In this document: piece after piece, positions 1-9,177 of the stretch
Layout of the letters: every line of letters starts with the position of its first letter
How positions within the stretch are numbered: the stretch's first letter is position 1
NCBI GenBank assembly: GCA_963966185.1
Contig: CAWZYM010000026.1
Coordinates: forward strand, 248,001 to 312,000
Origin: Rhabditoides inermis
Taxonomy: Eukaryota > Nematoda > Chromadorea > Rhabditida > Rhabditidae
Direction of reading: 5' to 3'
Length of the DNA: 64,000 bases
Notes under the pieces: generated by a model
Database searches by the model: none
Seen by the model: the letters and a program-made list of their open reading frames with translations, nothing else
What the model was told of the DNA's origin: nothing
Position numbers and translations under genes: made by a program

Positions 1-736
1 GACATGCAAGGTGAGGGAGAGAGAGAGGGAGGGAGGGATAGGGATAGGGAGAGAAAGAAAGAGAGAGAAAGAGAGAGAGGGGGGCTTCTTTCAGATGATC
101 TCTACCCTGCCCCCCTATACTCGCTGCTTCCATCGTCGTCGTGTCTCTGAGCTCATCTTTCCCCATGGATACAATGAACACGATGCCCGATTCTTCATAA
201 TATACGCCTTCCCCATCACTGTCCTACTCATGATCACTGCACGTAAGTTGGCATTGCCATTGTCACACTGTCATTGTCACTCTGTCATTGTCACTCTGTC
301 ATTGTCACTTCCAGTCTCGTCGTTCACCGCTGCATTGCGCATCTACAAGGGCTGGACGCCGGATGAAACAGAGAGACTGTTCTTCGAAACCCTCTTCTAT
401 ATCTTATCCGTTGTTCCAATCTTTTCTCCGGTGGTACGAGATTGAAATGAAATGAGTTCTCAAACTGCCGCTATTTCAGCTTCCGCTGTGCAGTGCGGCG
501 TTTTTGAGTTCTATGAGTCAGCCGGTTCAGCCCGCTACTCATGGACGGCCCATTACAGTAAGAACGCCTCCTCAGCAAGTGAGTATCTGACGATGAGAGA
601 AGTAATGCTATTCGATATCCTTTAGTTCTCCAACCGACCGTCTTTCTCGGACAATCCTCCTGAATACTCTACTCTGATGATGCAAAACCGACCCCCTCCA
701 TATACAGAAACACAGATTACATCAGAAAGAGTTTAA
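1..736 (+). CDS. 3' end of a multi-pass membrane protein with PPxY tail (partial)
   Basis: Partial gene entering from the left. Bases 1-10 look like an exon end (CAAG followed by gtgagg). The remaining exons read 95-242, 315-433, 480-578 and 626-736, all with GT/AG borders and matching phases, ending in TAA at 734-736. The product has at least two hydrophobic stretches (around FFIIYAFPITVLLMITA and LFYILSVVPIFSPVV). Its hydrophilic tail carries PPEY and PPPY. PPxY motifs are ligands for WW domains of NEDD4-family ubiquitin ligases and are typical of tails of endolysosomal membrane proteins such as LAPTM. The family is not certain; LAPTM-like is only a guess from the motif pair and layout. The last exon has a degraded mirror copy at 7766-7893, so it lies inside the inverted duplication. 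The gene converges on the left legumain gene. Confidence 0.6.
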
Positions 737-740
737 TAAA
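732..740. promoter_or_regulatory. Bidirectional polyadenylation signal TTTAATAAA
   Basis: AATAAA at 735-740 overlaps the TAA stop of the membrane protein on the plus strand. The same bases read ATTAAA on the minus strand (732-737), about 50 bp past the stop of the left legumain gene. One near-palindromic stretch can therefore serve both convergent genes. The signals are read directly; their use is inferred. Confidence 0.5.
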
Positions 741-789
741 CACGAACGAACACATTATGTACAACCATTTGGTGAATGATTTGATATGA

Positions 790-1047
790 TCACTCGACTG
801 TGGTGAGTGTCTTTCCTTGGAAAGCAGTATCGATTGCTTTCTGAATAGTCTCGGTCGAGTGACCGGAAGCACAGAGATTCATGAGAGTAGAAGAGTAGTG
901 GAAAAGACGAGGAGACTGCAAGGAAAGGGTGATTAGAGAATGATGAGTATCTCATCTCACCTCACTGAACCGCATCTTATCATCCAGATAATGAACCGAC
1001 TTCTCGTGACAGGATGAGAAACCCTTGATCTGAATGTGGAAATGTGA

Positions 1048-1093
<46 letters not shown>

Positions 1094-2789
1094 AGAGAGA
1101 CGGACCGTTCCTCTCTTCTCGTGTAGAACTGTCTCCACTTGCTCGACAGGCACTAGGGATGATACGAGAGAGTGCATCCGAGAGTGAAGGGCCGCGCGCT
1201 TCTGAACATCCAACTCACTCCATCCCTCTCTTCTCTCTCCTCTACCTCCATGATTGTCTTCAGCTGCTCCCTCCACTGCTCCTTCTCCTCCTCCTTCTCC
1301 GCCCTGCCGATTCTCTGTTTGTAGTGGAGAAGTGGCAGATCCTGTACCCTCCACAGAAGGGAAGAAGCGGCATTGGAAGCTGGCGAGGAGAATGCGGACG
1401 AGCGACGAGTACCCTGTAGAAAGATGTATTCCCGCCACTTTCATCTACGAACCTGGAACTCTCCCACAACGTCGTTCACATACTCCTTCGTTCCATACTG
1501 CATCACATGAGATGACGTCACCAGTGATTTCACGTCACGGAACTGCTTCTCCAGCGTGAATGTCAACGGATTGTTCTGAAAGAGTGGATGATGGTGATTG
1601 TGTCGCTACTCACCATCTCACTGTCCTCCATCCAAGTGACAGAGAAGGCGTCTCCGAGGCACGGCAGACCTCCCCAACCGTCACAGTAGGCTGCCCAGGA
1701 GGATTCGGAAGGGTTCGACGCTGTCACTCCGTAGACTGCAAGAGAGAACATTAGAGAGAAGAAGACAGAGGGAGAGAGAGGGGGGGGGGGAAGAGACACA
1801 CACCCTCGATTGCTTGGTCGACATTGTCGAGCATGCTTCCACTCTCGCATGCCTCTATGTACATGACTAGTCGATGGAATCGGCCTGCCTTCTTCATTCC
1901 AGAGAGAGTCGAAGTGAGCTGCGGGGCAGTCAGCAGAGGGCCTGAGTAACACATCAATTGAACACTGTAGGGGTACTGTAAGTTGTAATCAATGTGTTTT
2001 GTGTTCTACTTACCGCTGGGCATTCCAAGAATGTCCACACCACCATGGTCTGCGTAGTAGACAAACACATTCGAAGACGACGAGCTGTAAGAGGGCGGAG
2101 TCAAAGTGGGCGGAGACTCGCTCACCTCTTGATCACTCGGCCAGTTCCCTTATGTCTCATCTTCTCCTCATCTCCACGCATCACAGCCAGAAAGTTCTCA
2201 GCAGTCACATCGTTGTTCTGACAATGTGGGTGGTCCTCTCTTTCTCCCTTTATCCCCCCTTTCTATCCCATCTTACCCTGTAATCAATCTTTAGTCCCTC
2301 ATATACATCAGGTCCGTTCGGTCTGTTGTACAGCTTTCCAGGGAACGGATTACTGTAAGTGGAATGTGGGTGGGGCCTGAGTGGGCGGGGCTTACTATGC
2401 ATCTCCAGCGATGTCATCAAAAATCATCACAATGATCCTGTCTTCGGTGACTCCGTTGTTGCGTAGCAGGTGGTAGGAGTGTGCAATGTCCGCCTGTCAT
2501 TGTCATATGTCACTGTCACTCTGTCATTGTCATATGTCACTGTCCCTCTGTCATTGTCATTCTCACTTGATGTCTGTAGTTCATCCATGTGTTTGATCCA
2601 GCAATCAGCAGGCACCAGATATCCTCGTTCGAATATTCCTTTCTGAAGAATAATGAATGATAAACTGCTCAATAGTACAATGAATGATAACAGATACACG
2701 TACCGAGGATCTTTTCTCTGCGTCAATGGTACTGCAGCCAATGTTGCAGATAGAAGAGAGAGTGAGAGGAGGTGTCGGAAGAAGGACAT
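790..2789 (-). CDS. Legumain-like asparaginyl endopeptidase, left copy
   Basis: Cysteine protease of family C13, normally a secreted or lysosomal zymogen cutting after Asn. The gene is the mirror image of the copy at 5713-7716, with the same exon plan. It starts with ATG at 2787-2789, encoding a signal peptide ([20 protein letters not shown]), and ends with TGA at 790-792. The conserved core is present: IAGSNTWMNYRHQADIAHSY, the catalytic His in YADHGG, and the catalytic Cys in EACESGSM. The C-terminal prodomain ends NLCASG...KAIDTAFQGKTLTTVE. All exons look intact. Intron 1 has the canonical donor GTACGT, whereas the right copy has GTTCGT. A TATA box lies 45 bp upstream of the ATG. It converges with the PPxY membrane gene. 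Confidence 0.9.
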
Positions 2790-2833
2790 AGCAGTAGACG
2801 ATGTCGACTGATCACAATCACTCCACTCACTCC

Positions 2834-2841
2834 CTTTTATA
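2834..2841 (-). promoter_or_regulatory. TATA box of left legumain gene
   Basis: TATAAAAG on the minus strand, 45 bp upstream of the ATG at 2789, mirrored exactly at 5661-5668 in the other arm. The spacing fits a core promoter with a short 5' UTR. Confidence 0.6.
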
Positions 2842-3015
2842 CCCCCAGCCTCTGTTTGCATTGAATGTGGGAAAACACTCTCCGTCTGGAACTTGTATAG
2901 TGGGTTCATCTATTTCTGAAGTTATCAGCGCGCGTCATTTGATCTCTGATAACTCATTTCACATAACTAAACAACACGAGGGCGACGGCTACGATGTATG
3001 GTTCTTGAAAAAAAA

Positions 3016-3342
3016 GGGCAATATAGAGTTCACACCATCACACCACCACACCACCACACCATCACACCGCCACACCACCACACCATCACACCATCACACC
3101 ATCACACCATCACACCATCACACCACCACAACTTAACACAACCACACTCATCTCTACGACTGACTATGTTGATGGTGTGGTGGTATGGTGGTGTGGCGGT
3201 GTGATGGTGTGGTGGTGTGATTTCCTATTTGTGGTGTGGTGGTGTGGTGGTGTACAGGAGTGGAGGTGTGGGTTATGTGAGTAGTATGATGGTGTGATGG
3301 TGTGGTGGTGTGGTGGTGTGATGGTGTGATTTCCTATTCGCC
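3016..3342. mobile_element. Foldback-like insertion with minisatellite arms
   Basis: About 330 bp present in the left arm of the inverted duplication and absent at the matching place in the right arm (where GAAAAAGG is uninterrupted). It begins GGGCAATATAGAGTTCACACC and ends with the near-complement of this (GGTGTGATTTCCTATTCGCC side). Both inner arms are tandem ACCATCAC / ACCACCAC units, pointing in opposite directions (about 3035-3130 and 3170-3331). It is bordered by A8 (3008-3015) and A9 (3343-3351), which could be a target-site duplication. Inverted arms made of short tandem repeats are the hallmark of foldback (FB-type) transposons. No coding capacity is seen. Confidence 0.55.
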
Positions 3343-3383
3343 AAAAAAAAAGGCTCGAGGAGAAAGAGAAAGAGAGAGAAAGA

Positions 3384-3572
3384 TAATGACTTCGATAGAT
3401 GACTGAAGACGCGTATATATGTGTCTGATGTAGTCTGGCAGTGGTTCGTTGTTCGACACCGCTTTACGTTCATATATTGAATACACGGACGTAAGGTGGT
3501 GGTTCGAACCTTGGCCTTCCGAGCGCCAATCATTCATACTACCACACTGCAGGATGACTTCGAATGATGCCT
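3384..3572. other. Spacer with a tRNA-like remnant
   Basis: Non-coding segment between the (GAGAAA)n tract and the LINE fragment, without a counterpart in the right arm. On the minus strand around 3485-3545 it carries a perfect B-box-like GGTTCGAACC preceded by GGCGCTCGG, as in tRNA genes or tRNA-derived SINEs. I could not fold a full cloverleaf, so a SINE or tRNA pseudogene is more likely than a working tRNA. Confidence 0.35.
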
Positions 3573-4062
3573 GAATGCTGAACGACAAACACCTCAAGGC
3601 GAACCTCTTAAACACGTGCGTACTTCCCGCACTGTGTTACGGCTCGGAGACGTGGGCCTACACTACCACCACGCTCGGTCGCATCCAGACCGCACACACA
3701 GCGCAATGGAGCGACAGATGCTGGGATACTCACTCTATCGGCAGCGAGACGAGGGACTGAGCAGCGAGAACATGCGGGCAAGATCCGCGTTGACCAATTC
3801 AACCTCCTACATGGCGCGCAGGAAACATAGATAGGCCGGGCACATACAAAGGAGGACGGACGGGCGATGGACACGGGCGACTACCGATTGGAGGCCGCGC
3901 AACGTCACTCGAGAACCCGGACGGCCGCCGACCCGCTGGGCAGATTCTGTCCGCAATAATACAAAACTGTTCTATGGGCGCAGGAACGACTACAAGCAGT
4001 GGGCAACTGCAGCTCGAGACCGTTCACTGTGGCGAAAGATGGGCTCCGCGCTTGCAAGCTGA
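3573..4062 (+). pseudogene. RTE-type LINE, C-terminal reverse transcriptase fragment
   Basis: Conceptual translation in two frames gives the end of a non-LTR retrotransposon reverse transcriptase. An early part reads NLLNTCVLPALCYGSETWA. After a frameshift, MERQMLGYSL follows, then a stop, then AGHIQRRTDGRWTRATTDW, RPRNVTREPGRPPTRWAD and RDRSLWRKMGSALAS before a terminal TGA at 4060-4062. The order VLPxLxYGSETW, RWAGHI-like, GRPPTRW is that of RTE/BovB-like elements. The fragment is 5'-truncated, frameshifted and interrupted, so it is dead. It abuts the hexamer satellite that follows within a few bases. Confidence 0.8.
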
Positions 4063-4064
4063 AG

Positions 4065-4066
4065 GC

Positions 4067-4099
<33 letters not shown>

Positions 4100-5478
4100 T
4101 TCTCTTTCTCTTTCTCTTTCTCTTTCTCTTTCTCTTTCTCTTTCTCTTTCTCTTTCTCTTTCTCTTTCTCTTTCTCTTTCTCTTTCTCTTTCTCTTTCTC
4201 TTTCTCTTTCTCTTTCTCTTTCTCTTTCTCTTTCTCTTTCTCTTTCTCTTTCTCTTTCTCTTTCTCTTTCTCTTTCTCTTTCTCTTTCTCTTTCTCTTTC
4301 TCTTTCTCTTTCTCTTTCTCTTTCTCTTTCTCTTTCTCTTTCTCTTTCTCTTTCTCTTTCTCTTTCTCTTTCTCTTTCTCTTTCTCTTTCTCTTTCTCTT
4401 TCTCTTTCTCTTTCTCTTTCTCTTTCTCTTTCTCTTTCTCTTTCTCTTTCTCTTTCTCTTTCTCTTTCTCTTTCTCTTTCTCTTTCTCTTTCTCTTTCTC
4501 TTTCTCTTTCTCTTTCTCTTTCTCTTTCTCTTTCTCTTTCTCTTTCTCTTTCTCTTTCTCTTTCTCTTTCTCTTTCTCTTTCTCTTTCTCTTTCTCTTTC
4601 TCTTTCTCTTTCTCTTTCTCTTTCTCTTTCTCTTTCTCTTTCTCTTTCTCTTTCTCTTTCTCTTTCTCTTTCTCTTTCTCTTTCTCTTTCTCTTTCTCTT
4701 TCTCTTTCTCTTTCTCTTTCTCTTTCTCTTTCTCTTTCTCTTTCTCTTTCTCTTTCTCTTTCTCTTTCTCTTTCTCTTTCTCTTTCTCTTTCTCTTTCTC
4801 TTTCTCTTTCTCTTTCTCTTTCTCTTTCTCTTTCTCTTTCTCTTTCTCTTTCTCTTTCTCTTTCTCTTTCTCTTTCTCTTTCTCTTTCTCTTTCTCTTTC
4901 TCTTTCTCTTTCTCTTTCTCTTTCTCTTTCTCTTTCTCTTTCTCTTTCTCTTTCTCTTTCTCTTTCTCTTTCTCTTTCTCTTTCTCTTTCTCTTTCTCTT
5001 TCTCTTTCTCTTTCTCTTTCTCTTTCTCTTTCTCTTTCTCTTTCTCTTTCTCTTTCTCTTTCTCTTTCTCTTTCTCTTTCTCTTTCTCTTTCTCTTTCTC
5101 TTTCTCTTTCTCTTTCTCTTTCTCTTTCTCTTTCTCTTTCTCTTTCTCTTTCTCTTTCTCTTTCTCTTTCTCTTTCTCTTTCTCTTTCTCTTTCTCTTTC
5201 TCTTTCTCTTTCTCTTTCTCTTTCTCTTTCTCTTTCTCTTTCTCTTTCTCTTTCTCTTTCTCTTTCTCTTTCTCTTTCTCTTTCTCTTTCTCTTTCTCTT
5301 TCTCTTTCTCTTTCTCTTTCTCTTTCTCTTTCTCTTTCTCTTTCTCTTTCTCTTTCTCTTTCTCTTTCTCTTTCTCTTTCTCTTTCTCTTTCTCTTTCTC
5401 TTTCTCTTTCTCTTTCTCTTTCTCTTTCTCTTTCTCTTTCTCTTTCTCTTTCTCTTTCTCTTTCTCTTTCTCTTTCTC
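4065..5478. repeat. Pure (TTTCTC)n hexanucleotide satellite, about 230 copies
   Basis: About 1.4 kb of nearly perfect TTTCTC hexamers, beginning with a few variant units just past the LINE stop codon and ending at the inner edge of the right duplication arm. It is all-pyrimidine on one strand, so it has strong triplex (H-DNA) potential. The reading frames it opens (Ser-Phe, Leu-Ser, Arg-Glu or Arg-Lys dipeptides) are repeat artefacts. Long pure arrays are often mis-sized in assemblies. Confidence 0.97.
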
Positions 5479-5660
5479 CTTGAGCCTCCTTTTTCAAGAA
5501 CCATTCGTCCTAGCCGTCGCTGTCGTGTTGTTCAGTTATGTGAAATGAGTTATCAGAGATCAAATGACGCGCGCTGATAACTTCAGAAATAGATGAACCC
5601 ACTATACAAGTTCCAGACGGAGAGTGTTTTCCCACATTCAATGCAAACAGAGGCTGTGGG

Positions 5661-5668
5661 TATAAAAG
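5661..5668 (+). promoter_or_regulatory. TATA box of right legumain gene
   Basis: TATAAAAG, 45 bp upstream of the ATG at 5713, mirroring 2834-2841. Confidence 0.6.
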
Positions 5669-5712
5669 GGAGTGAGTGGAGTGATTGTGATCAGTTGACA
5701 TCGTCTACTGCT

Positions 5713-7716
5713 ATGTCCTTCTTCCGACACCTCCTCTCACTCTCTCTTCTATCTGCAACATTGGCTGCAGTACCATTGACGCAGAGAAAAGATCCTCGGT
5801 TCGTGTATCTGTTATCATTCATTGTACTATTGAGCAGTTTATCATTCATTATTCTTCAGAAAGGAATATTCGAACGAGGATATCTGGTGCCTGCTGATTG
5901 CTGGATCAAACACATGGATGAACTACAGACATCAAGTGAGAATGACAATGACAGAGGGACAGTGACATATGACAATGACAGAGTGACAGTGACATATGAC
6001 AATGACAGGCGGACATTGCACACTCCTACCACCTGCTACGCAACAACGGAGTCACCGAAGACAGGATCATTGTGATGATTTTTGATGACATCGCTGGAGA
6101 TGCATAGTAAGCCCCGCCCACTCAGGCCCCACCCACATTCCACTTACAGTAATCCGTTCCCTGGAAAGCTGTACAACAGACCGAACGGACCTGATGTATA
6201 TGAGGGACTAAAGATTGATTACAGGGTAAGATGGGATAGAAAGGGGGGATAAAGGGAGAAAGAGAGGACCATCCACATTGTCAGAACAACGATGTGACTG
6301 CTGAGAACTTTCTGGCTGTGATGCGTGGAGATGAGGAGAAGATGAGACATAAGGGAACTGGCCGAGTGATCAAGAGGTGAGCGAGTCTCCGCCCACTTTG
6401 ACTCCGCCCTCTTACAGCTCGTCGTCTTCGAATGTGTTTGTCTACTACGCAGACCATGGTGGTGTGGACATTCTTGGAATGCCCAGCGGTAAGTAGAACA
6501 CAAAACACATTGATTACAACTTACAGTACCCCTACAGTGTTCAATTGATGTGTTACTCAGGCCCTCTGCTGACTGCCCCGCAGCTCACTTCGACTCTCTC
6601 TGGAATGAAGAAGGCAGGCCGATTCCATCGACTAGTCATGTACATAGAGGCATGCGAGAGTGGAAGCATGCTCGACAATGTCGACCAAGCAATCGAGGGT
6701 GTGTGTCTCTTCCCCCCCCCTCTCTCTCTCCCTCTGTCTTCTTCTCTCTAATGTTCTCTCTTGCAGTCTACGGAGTGACAGCGTCGAACCCTTCCGAATC
6801 CTCCTGGGCAGCCTACTGTGACGGTTGGGGAGGTCTGCCGTGCCTCGGAGACGCCTTCTCTGTCACTTGGATGGAGGACAGTGAGATGGTGAGTAGCGAC
6901 ACAATCACCATCATCCACTCTTTCAGAACAATCCGTTGACATTCACGCTGGAGAAGCAGTTTCGTGACGTGAAATCACTGGTGACGTCATCTCATGTGAT
7001 GCAGTATGGAACGAAGGAGTATGTGAACGACGTTGTGGGAGAGTTCCAGGTTCGTAGATGAAAGTGGCGGGAATACATCTTTCTACAGGGTACTCGTCGC
7101 TCGTCCGCATTCTCCTCGCCAGCTTCCAATGCCGCTTCTTCCCTTCTGTGGAGGGTACAGGATCTGCCACTTCTCCACTACAAACAGAGAATCGGCAGGG
7201 CGGAGAAGGAGGAGGAGAAGGAGCAGTGGAGGGAGCAGCTGAAGACAATCATGGAGGTAGAGGAGAGAGAAGAGAGGGATGGAGTGAGTTGGATGTTCAG
7301 AAGCGCGCGGCCCTTCACTCTCGGATGCACTCTCTCGTATCATCCCTAGTGCCTGTCGAGCAAGTGGAGACAGTTCTACACGAGAAGAGAGGAACGGTCC
7401 GTCTCTCTCTCTTCTCTCTCTCTCTCTCACTCTCTCTCTCTCTCTTCTCTCTCTCTCTTCACATTTCCACATTCAGATCAAGGGTTTCTCATCCTGTCAC
7501 GAGAAGTCGGTTCATTATCTGGATGATAAGATGCGGTTCAGTGAGGTGAGATGAGATACTCATCATTCTCTAATCACCCTTTCCTTGCAGTCTCCTCGTC
7601 TTTTCCACTACTCTTCTACTCTCATGAATCTCTGTGCTTCCGGTCACTCGACCGAGACTATTCAGAAAGCAATCGATACTGCTTTCCAAGGAAAGACACT
7701 CACCACAGTCGAGTGA
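5713..7716 (+). CDS. Legumain-like asparaginyl endopeptidase, right copy
   Basis: Family C13 cysteine protease, second copy of the pair. Exon 1 (5713-5798) encodes the signal peptide and ends in phase 2; exon 2 resumes as KEYSNEDIWCLLIAGSNTW. Later exons give ADIAHSYHLLRNNGVTEDRI, MIFDDIAGDAYNPFPGKLYN, RPNGPDVYEGLKIDY, NNDVTAENFLAVMRGDEEKM, then the catalytic His block (SSSNVFVYYADHGGVDILG) and the catalytic Cys block (RLVMYIEACESGSMLDN). The C-terminal prodomain follows, ending in TGA at 7714-7716. About eleven short introns have GT/AG borders. No disabling change was found. The one notable difference from the left copy is the intron-1 donor GTTCGT instead of GTACGT. ATTAAA at 7769-7774 is a possible polyadenylation signal. 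Head-to-head with the left copy across the 2.5 kb spacer. Confidence 0.9.
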
Positions 7717-7765
7717 TCATATCAAATCATTCACCAAATGGTTGTACATAATGTGTTCGTTCGTG

Positions 7766-7893
7766 TTTATTAAATATTCTCTGATGTAATGTGTGTTTCT
7801 GTGTATGGCGGGGGTCGGTTTTGCATCATCAGAATAGAGTATTCAGGAGGACTGTCCGAAAATTGTCTCACTCTATTCGTCGGTTGGAGAACT
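7766..7893 (-). pseudogene. Degraded copy of the last exon of the PPxY membrane gene
   Basis: Mirror copy of 626-740. Reading the minus strand, the intron end CCTTTTAG is followed by TTCTCCAACCGAC as in the original. A net 11-base gain then shifts the frame and creates a stop. Downstream the coding pattern PPEYSILMMQNRPPPYTE is still legible and ends in TAA overlapping AATAAA (minus strand, 7766-7771). No upstream exons accompany it, so it is a pseudo-exon left by the duplication. Its AATAAA may now serve the GST gene upstream on the same strand. Confidence 0.75.
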
Positions 7894-8004
7894 AAAAGGG
7901 ATGGCATTCGCGTCCACCGCTTCAGTCGCATAAGAGAAGAAAACATACATAAACTTTCGCATATTCAATATTTTATGGGCGTAATAAGCATCAAGGTTTG
8001 CGTT

Positions 8005-9177
8005 TCAGAAGTGGCAGTTGGGTCGGCTGGCGATATAGGGACGCAGGTTCGGCAGCTTCTCCAGCCTATCACAGTGCGCCTTCAACACAGGGAAACACGC
8101 CAGGTAGAACGAGTCATAGCACACCTGCAGGATGGGCTGTACTGTAGAACACTCGCGATACTGTACTGTAAATAGTATGACTTACCTGGAATCGGGTAAG
8201 CATCTCGACGAGTGCAATGTCCGCCCAAGATATCTGAAACAGGAAATTAGGAAAGAGAGAGAGAGGGGGGGAGGGGGGGGGGGGAGGGAGCTCACCCTGC
8301 TGCCGACGAGGAACAGCTTCTTGTGCATCTTCTCTTCGAACTCCTTCAGCACAGGACACAACGTGTTCAGCTTGTACTCATTCCACAGCTCTTTCTGCAA
8401 CACAGAATTGAAGGAAACAAATAATTTACATACGAAAATGATCACTACAAAAATCATTGTTCTGAAGTTCTGAATATTGCGAGATACCCACCCTCTGATC
8501 GAACTGCTTGGTGAGTGTGGCTCGGAGGATGGGTGATATGGCGGTGTTCAGTTCCTCCACCGCACTCACTACTCCACTGATCTCCTCCTGCTCACACGAA
8601 GACTGACCGAACAGATCTGGAACAAGGCGTCCGTTAGAAGGTGAAGGCTATTGTCACGTGATGTGAGAAGACCAGTCGAAATTAATATTTGTCTATGTTC
8701 TCAACACCATAATCATATAATTAAAATGAATACTACATATCGCTCACCCAGGTTGATGGCGAGGTACTTTCCGATGGCGATCGCCCCGATGATCGTCTTC
8801 TTCTCATTCACTATCAGCACCGGCAGCTTCACGTCATCCGAGATCTTCTCTGAACAAGAGAGATGTCAGCGAACGAATAATCAGTTGTTAGAGTTTCTCT
8901 TCAAATTACAATGGCAGTTGCTCATTCACTCAGCATTCTCTTTCAACACACCGACAATCAAGTGCTCACATGAACAGTGGGGAAGCACCAAAGACCAAAC
9001 TAACATCAAACACAAATGGAACCAATCCCTACCGTTCTTCTTGCGAATCTTCCACTGCTGTAGTGTGAGTCGTGTGTCTGCGTACTGCTGTCCCGCGAAT
9101 GCGAGCATCATCCGAATGAACTCGGCCCTGCCCCTGCCAGGCAGAGACAACAGCTCCAGACCACCTTCCGACGGCAT
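8005..9177 (-). CDS. GST-fold (sigma-like) protein, glutathione contacts apparently lost
   Basis: Glutathione S-transferase fold. The first exon starts MPSEGG (ATG at 9175-9177) and gives LELLSLPGRGRAEFIRMML, matching the N-terminal thioredoxin-like strand-helix of sigma GSTs. Next comes DDVKLPVLIVNEKKTIIGAI with the cis-proline LPVL, then the helical domain (CEQEEISGVVSAVEEL, LWNEYKLNTLCPVLKEFEEK, FLVGSRVSWADIALVEML). The final exon ends KLPNLRPYIASRPNCHF and TGA (8005-8007). Six or so exons with short introns. Oddities: the residue aligned with the catalytic Tyr of sigma GSTs (Y in TYFNGRGRAE) is Ser, and the Gln-Ser pair contacting glutathione (QSLAIxRYLA) reads Gly-Ala (GAIAIGKYLA). It may be a non-catalytic binding or structural protein. 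Alignments were made by eye. Confidence 0.8.

Larger units (their letters stand above)
615..3015. repeat. Left arm of a large inverted duplication
   Basis: This stretch recurs in reverse complement at about 5480-7895. It covers the last exon of the PPxY membrane gene, the whole legumain gene and its promoter. Across the legumain part I found only scattered single-base differences and small homopolymer length changes, in introns as well as exons. The outer 130 bp (exon of the PPxY gene) differ much more. A short (GAGAAA)n tract at about 3358-3383 matches the inner edge of the other arm, so the arm resumes after the insertion at 3016-3342. Confidence 0.9.
5480..7895. repeat. Right arm of the inverted duplication
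   Basis: Reverse complement of about 615-3015. It carries the right legumain gene and, at its outer end, a degraded copy of the last exon of the PPxY membrane gene. The outer break lies near 7895: beyond the copied intron end CCTTTTAG the two sides no longer match well. Confidence 0.9.

Noticed and set aside
3905..5548. 500-residue Ser-Phe, Leu-Ser, Arg-Glu and Arg-Lys dipeptide proteins
   Set aside because: Pure translations of the TTTCTC hexamer, open in all frames by chance of composition.
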